A stretch of DNA of 16,339 nucleotides from an uncultured Collinsella sp. (GTDB lineage Bacteria > Actinomycetota > Coriobacteriia > Coriobacteriales > Coriobacteriaceae): contig CAJJYO010000009.1 of NCBI GenBank assembly GCA_905197385.1, positions 1 to 16,339 on the forward strand, given 5' to 3'. The notes under the pieces were generated by a model that saw only the letters and a list, made by a program, of their open reading frames with translations, had not been told where the DNA came from and did not search any database. Below are positions 14,338-16,339 of this stretch, in pieces (position 1 is the stretch's first letter; every line of letters begins with the position of its first letter). The position numbers were made by a program, and so were the translations under genes.

Positions 14338-14363
14338 CCGTGTGCCGCCTAAGCGCCGCACGG
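14338..14363 (+). promoter_or_regulatory. Hairpin in the rpsL-rpsG gap, candidate S7 control site
   Basis: CCGTGTGCCGC (14338-14348) pairs with GCGCCGCACGG (14353-14363) around CTAA, with one C-C mismatch and one wobble. In E. coli S7 represses the str operon by binding the rpsL-rpsG gap. Position and compact structure fit such a site; no T-run follows, so it is not a terminator. S7 binding here is inference. Confidence 0.5.
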
Positions 14364-14385
14364 TAGACACTTAAGGAGATTTCAC

Positions 14386-14859
14386 ATGCCGCGTCGTGCA
14401 GCAGCTAATCGTCGTGAGGTTCAGCCTGACGCCGTTTACAACAACCGCCTGGTGACTCAGCTCATCAACAAGGTCCTTCTTGACGGCAAGAAGGCCACCG
14501 CTGAGCGCATCGTTTACACCGCTTTCGAGATCGTTGCCGAGAAGTCCGAGGGTGGCGACGCTCTCGCTACCTTCAAGAAGGCTATGGACAACGTCAAGCC
14601 CACGCTCGAGGTTAAGCCCAAGCGTGTCGGTGGCGCTACCTATCAGGTCCCGATGGAGGTCAACTCCCGTCGTTCCACCGCTCTGGGTATCCGCTGGATC
14701 GTCAACTTCTCCCGCGCTCGCAAGGAGAAGACCATGGCCGAGCGTCTCGCCAACGAGATCCTCGACGCTTCCAACGGCCTGGGCGCTTCCGTCAAGAAGC
14801 GTGAGGACGTCTTCAAGATGGCCGAGGCCAATCGCGCGTTCTCTCACTATCGTTGGTAA
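14386..14859 (+). CDS. rpsG: 30S ribosomal protein S7
   Basis: The protein has 157 residues, the normal length. It binds the 3' major domain of 16S rRNA, starts assembly of the small-subunit head and contacts the E-site tRNA. Family blocks are clear: [20 protein letters not shown] at the N-terminus, [22 protein letters not shown], the [11 protein letters not shown] beta-ribbon region, [12 protein letters not shown], and the C-terminal [31 protein letters not shown] lies eight bases before the ATG. fusA starts 19 bases after the stop, so both are read from the str operon transcript. In other bacteria S7 is also the feedback repressor of this operon. Confidence 0.99.
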   Translation: MPRRAAANRREVQPDAVYNNRLVTQLINKVLLDGKKATAERIVYTAFEIVAEKSEGGDALATFKKAMDNVKPTLEVKPKRVGGATYQVPMEVNSRRSTALGIRWIVNFSRARKEKTMAERLANEILDASNGLGASVKKREDVFKMAEANRAFSHYRW

Positions 14860-14878
14860 GTTAAGGTAAGGAACTAAC

Positions 14879-16339
14879 ATGGCTAAGCCTAAGTACAAGC
14901 TTTCCGATACCCGTAACATCGGCATCATGGCCCACATCGATGCCGGTAAGACCACCACGACCGAGCGTATTCTTTACTACACCGGTAAGACCCACAAGAT
15001 CGGTGAGGTCCATGAGGGCGCTGCCACCATGGACTGGATGGTTCAGGAGCAGGAGCGCGGCGTAACCATTACCTCCGCTGCTACCACGTGCTTCTGGAAC
15101 AAGGACGGTAAGGACTACCGCATCCAGATCATCGACACCCCGGGCCACGTTGACTTCACCGCCGAGGTCGAGCGCTGCCTGCGCGTCCTCGATGGCGCTG
15201 TCGCCGTCTTCGACGCCGTTGCCGGCGTTCAGCCCCAGTCTGAGACCGTTTGGCGTCAGGCTTCTACCTTCAACGTCCCCCGCATCGCCTTCATCAACAA
15301 GTATGACCGCGTGGGCGCTGACTTCTTCAATGCTATCGAGACCATGAAGGATCGTCTCGATGCTAACGCCGTGGCCGCTCAGGTCCCGATGGGCGCCGAG
15401 GACAACTTCTGGGGCGTCATCGACCTGGTCACCATGACTGCATGGGACTTCAAGGCCGACGAGAAGGGTATGACCTACCCCGAGCCGATGGACGAGATCC
15501 CGGCTGAGTTTGCCGACATCGCTGCCACCAAGCGCGAGGAGCTCCTTGACGCTGCTGCCAGCTTTGACGACGAGCTCATGGAGAAGATCCTCATGGAGGA
15601 GGACTTCACCGTCGAGGAGCTCAAGGCTGCTCTGCGCAAGGGCGTTCTGGCCAACGAGCTCAACCTCGTCTTCGTGGGTTCTGCCTACAAGAACAAGGGC
15701 GTCCAGGAGCTGCTCGACGCTGTCGTCGACTACCTGCCCAGCCCGCTCGACGTTGAGGCCGTCACCGGTACCGATCCGGACACCGGTGAGGAGATCCAGC
15801 GTCATCCTTCCTTCGACGAGCCCTTCTCCGGCCTGGTCTTCAAGATCATGACCGACCCGTTCGTCGGTAAGCTCACCTACGTCCGCGTTTACTCCGGCCG
15901 CGCCGAGTCCGGCTCCTACGTGGTCAACGCTTCCAACGGTCAGCGCGAGCGCCTCGGCCGCATCCTCGAGATGAACGCCGCCGAGCGTATCGACCGTGAC
16001 GACGCTGCCGCCGGCGACATCGTCGCTTGCGTCGGCTTCAAGAACTCCACCACCGGCGACACTCTGTGCGCCGAGGGCAAGGAGATCGTCCTCGAGAAGA
16101 TCGAGTTCGCTAAGCCCGTTATCGACGTTGCCATCGAGCCCAAGACCAAGGCCGAGCAGGACAAGATGTCCCTGGCTCTGACCAAGCTCGCCGAGGAGGA
16201 CCCGACCTTCCAGGTGTCCACCAACCACGAGACCGGCCAGACCATCATCGCCGGCATGGGCGAGCTGCACCTCGAGATCATCGTCGACCGTCTGCTCCGC
16301 GAGTTCAAGGTGGAGGCCAACGTGGGCGCACCCCAGGTC
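14879..16339 (+). CDS. fusA: Elongation factor G (3' end outside window)
   Basis: 487 codons are visible of a protein that usually has about 700. EF-G is the cytoplasmic GTPase that drives translocation and, with RRF, ribosome recycling. GTPase motifs: G1 [13 protein letters not shown] (18-30), switch [12 protein letters not shown]3 [11 protein letters not shown] (86-96), G4 NKYD (140-143) and G5 [10 protein letters not shown]. Domain II (about 300-400) shows [26 protein letters not shown] and the start of domain III shows [15 protein letters not shown]4 reads NKYD where most EF-Gs have NKMD; the motif NKxD is intact. AAGGAA eight or so bases before the ATG serves as ribosome binding site. 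It follows rpsG directly; tuf would be expected next, outside the window. Confidence 0.98.
   Translation, partial: MAKPKYKLSDTRNIGIMAHIDAGKTTTTERILYYTGKTHKIGEVHEGAATMDWMVQEQERGVTITSAATTCFWNKDGKDYRIQIIDTPGHVDFTAEVERCLRVLDGAVAVFDAVAGVQPQSETVWRQASTFNVPRIAFINKYDRVGADFFNAIETMKDRLDANAVAAQVPMGAEDNFWGVIDLVTMTAWDFKADEKGMTYPEPMDEIPAEFADIAATKREELLDAAASFDDELMEKILMEEDFTVEELKAALRKGVLANELNLVFVGSAYKNKGVQELLDAVVDYLPSPLDVEAVTGTDPDTGEEIQRHPSFDEPFSGLVFKIMTDPFVGKLTYVRVYSGRAESGSYVVNASNGQRERLGRILEMNAAERIDRDDAAAGDIVACVGFKNSTTGDTLCAEGKEIVLEKIEFAKPVIDVAIEPKTKAEQDKMSLALTKLAEEDPTFQVSTNHETGQTIIAGMGELHLEIIVDRLLREFKVEANVGAPQV

Noticed and set aside
13756..14352. 198-codon plus-strand frame across the rpsL leader and rpsL in another frame
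   Set aside because: Overlaps rpsL throughout and gives an S/R/T-rich product; an ATG at 13867 follows AGGGGG too closely for a usable leader peptide.
14861..16270. Long open frame (469 codons) on the minus strand over fusA
   Set aside because: Antisense of EF-G; same kind of low-complexity product and caused by codon bias. The plus-strand gene is certain.
1..16339. CRISPR array, tRNA, rRNA, transposase, phage or toxin-antitoxin genes
   Set aside because: I looked for regularly spaced repeats, cloverleaf/CCA ends, DDE or recombinase motifs and small paired genes on both strands and found none I can support.

Overview
The window looks like a chromosome segment of a high-GC Gram-positive anaerobe. 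It is GC-rich, has strong AGGAGG-type ribosome binding sites, and contains GTG and TTG starts. The end of a fermentative carbamate kinase and two LytS/LytTR two-component systems built on one unusual compact plan are also present. My best guess is a Coriobacteriia member such as Collinsella, but that is inference from style and gene content, not from a marker gene.

Layout, left to right. (1) 1-466: the 3' end of a carbamate kinase gene, its terminator, and a 113-bp inverted-repeat element rich in the motif TTGGGGACAG. (2) 463-1497, minus strand: a membrane-anchored C39-like cysteine peptidase with a long disordered N-terminus. (3) 1498-1857: a 360-bp divergent intergenic region with several hairpins. 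(4) 1858-4718: an APC-family amino acid permease and a metal-dependent amidohydrolase, probably an uptake-plus-hydrolysis pair, both with codon use typical of high expression. (5) 4836-6994: a LytS-type sensor kinase and a LytTR response regulator. (6) 7087-9392: a zinc-dependent phospholipase C family protein and a UMF1/Atg22-like major facilitator. (7) 9564-12880: a family 2 glycosyltransferase overlapping by 4 bases (ATGA) a second LytS-type kinase, followed by a second LytTR regulator. (8) 12977-13444: a YfcE-like phosphodiesterase with strong terminators on both sides. (9) 13486-13934: a non-coding, highly structured region ending in a good promoter. (10) 13935 to the end: the str operon, rpsL-rpsG-fusA, with fusA cut by the window edge.

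The two two-component systems are clear paralogues (same 2-TM + GAF-like + HisK + HATPase layout, nearly identical motif blocks) about 5.9 kb apart, so this is a duplicated signalling locus whose copies have different neighbours: a permease/hydrolase pair for one, a glycosyltransferase for the other. No CRISPR array, transposase, phage gene, tRNA or rRNA was seen.

The points I find most worth checking are: arginine at ribosomal protein S12 position 88, where lysine is usual and where K-to-R is a known streptomycin-resistance change; the paired LytS/LytTR systems; two nested palindromic non-coding elements (354-466 and 13617-13701); and a conserved-looking hairpin in the rpsL-rpsG gap at the place where S7 feedback control acts in E. 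coli.
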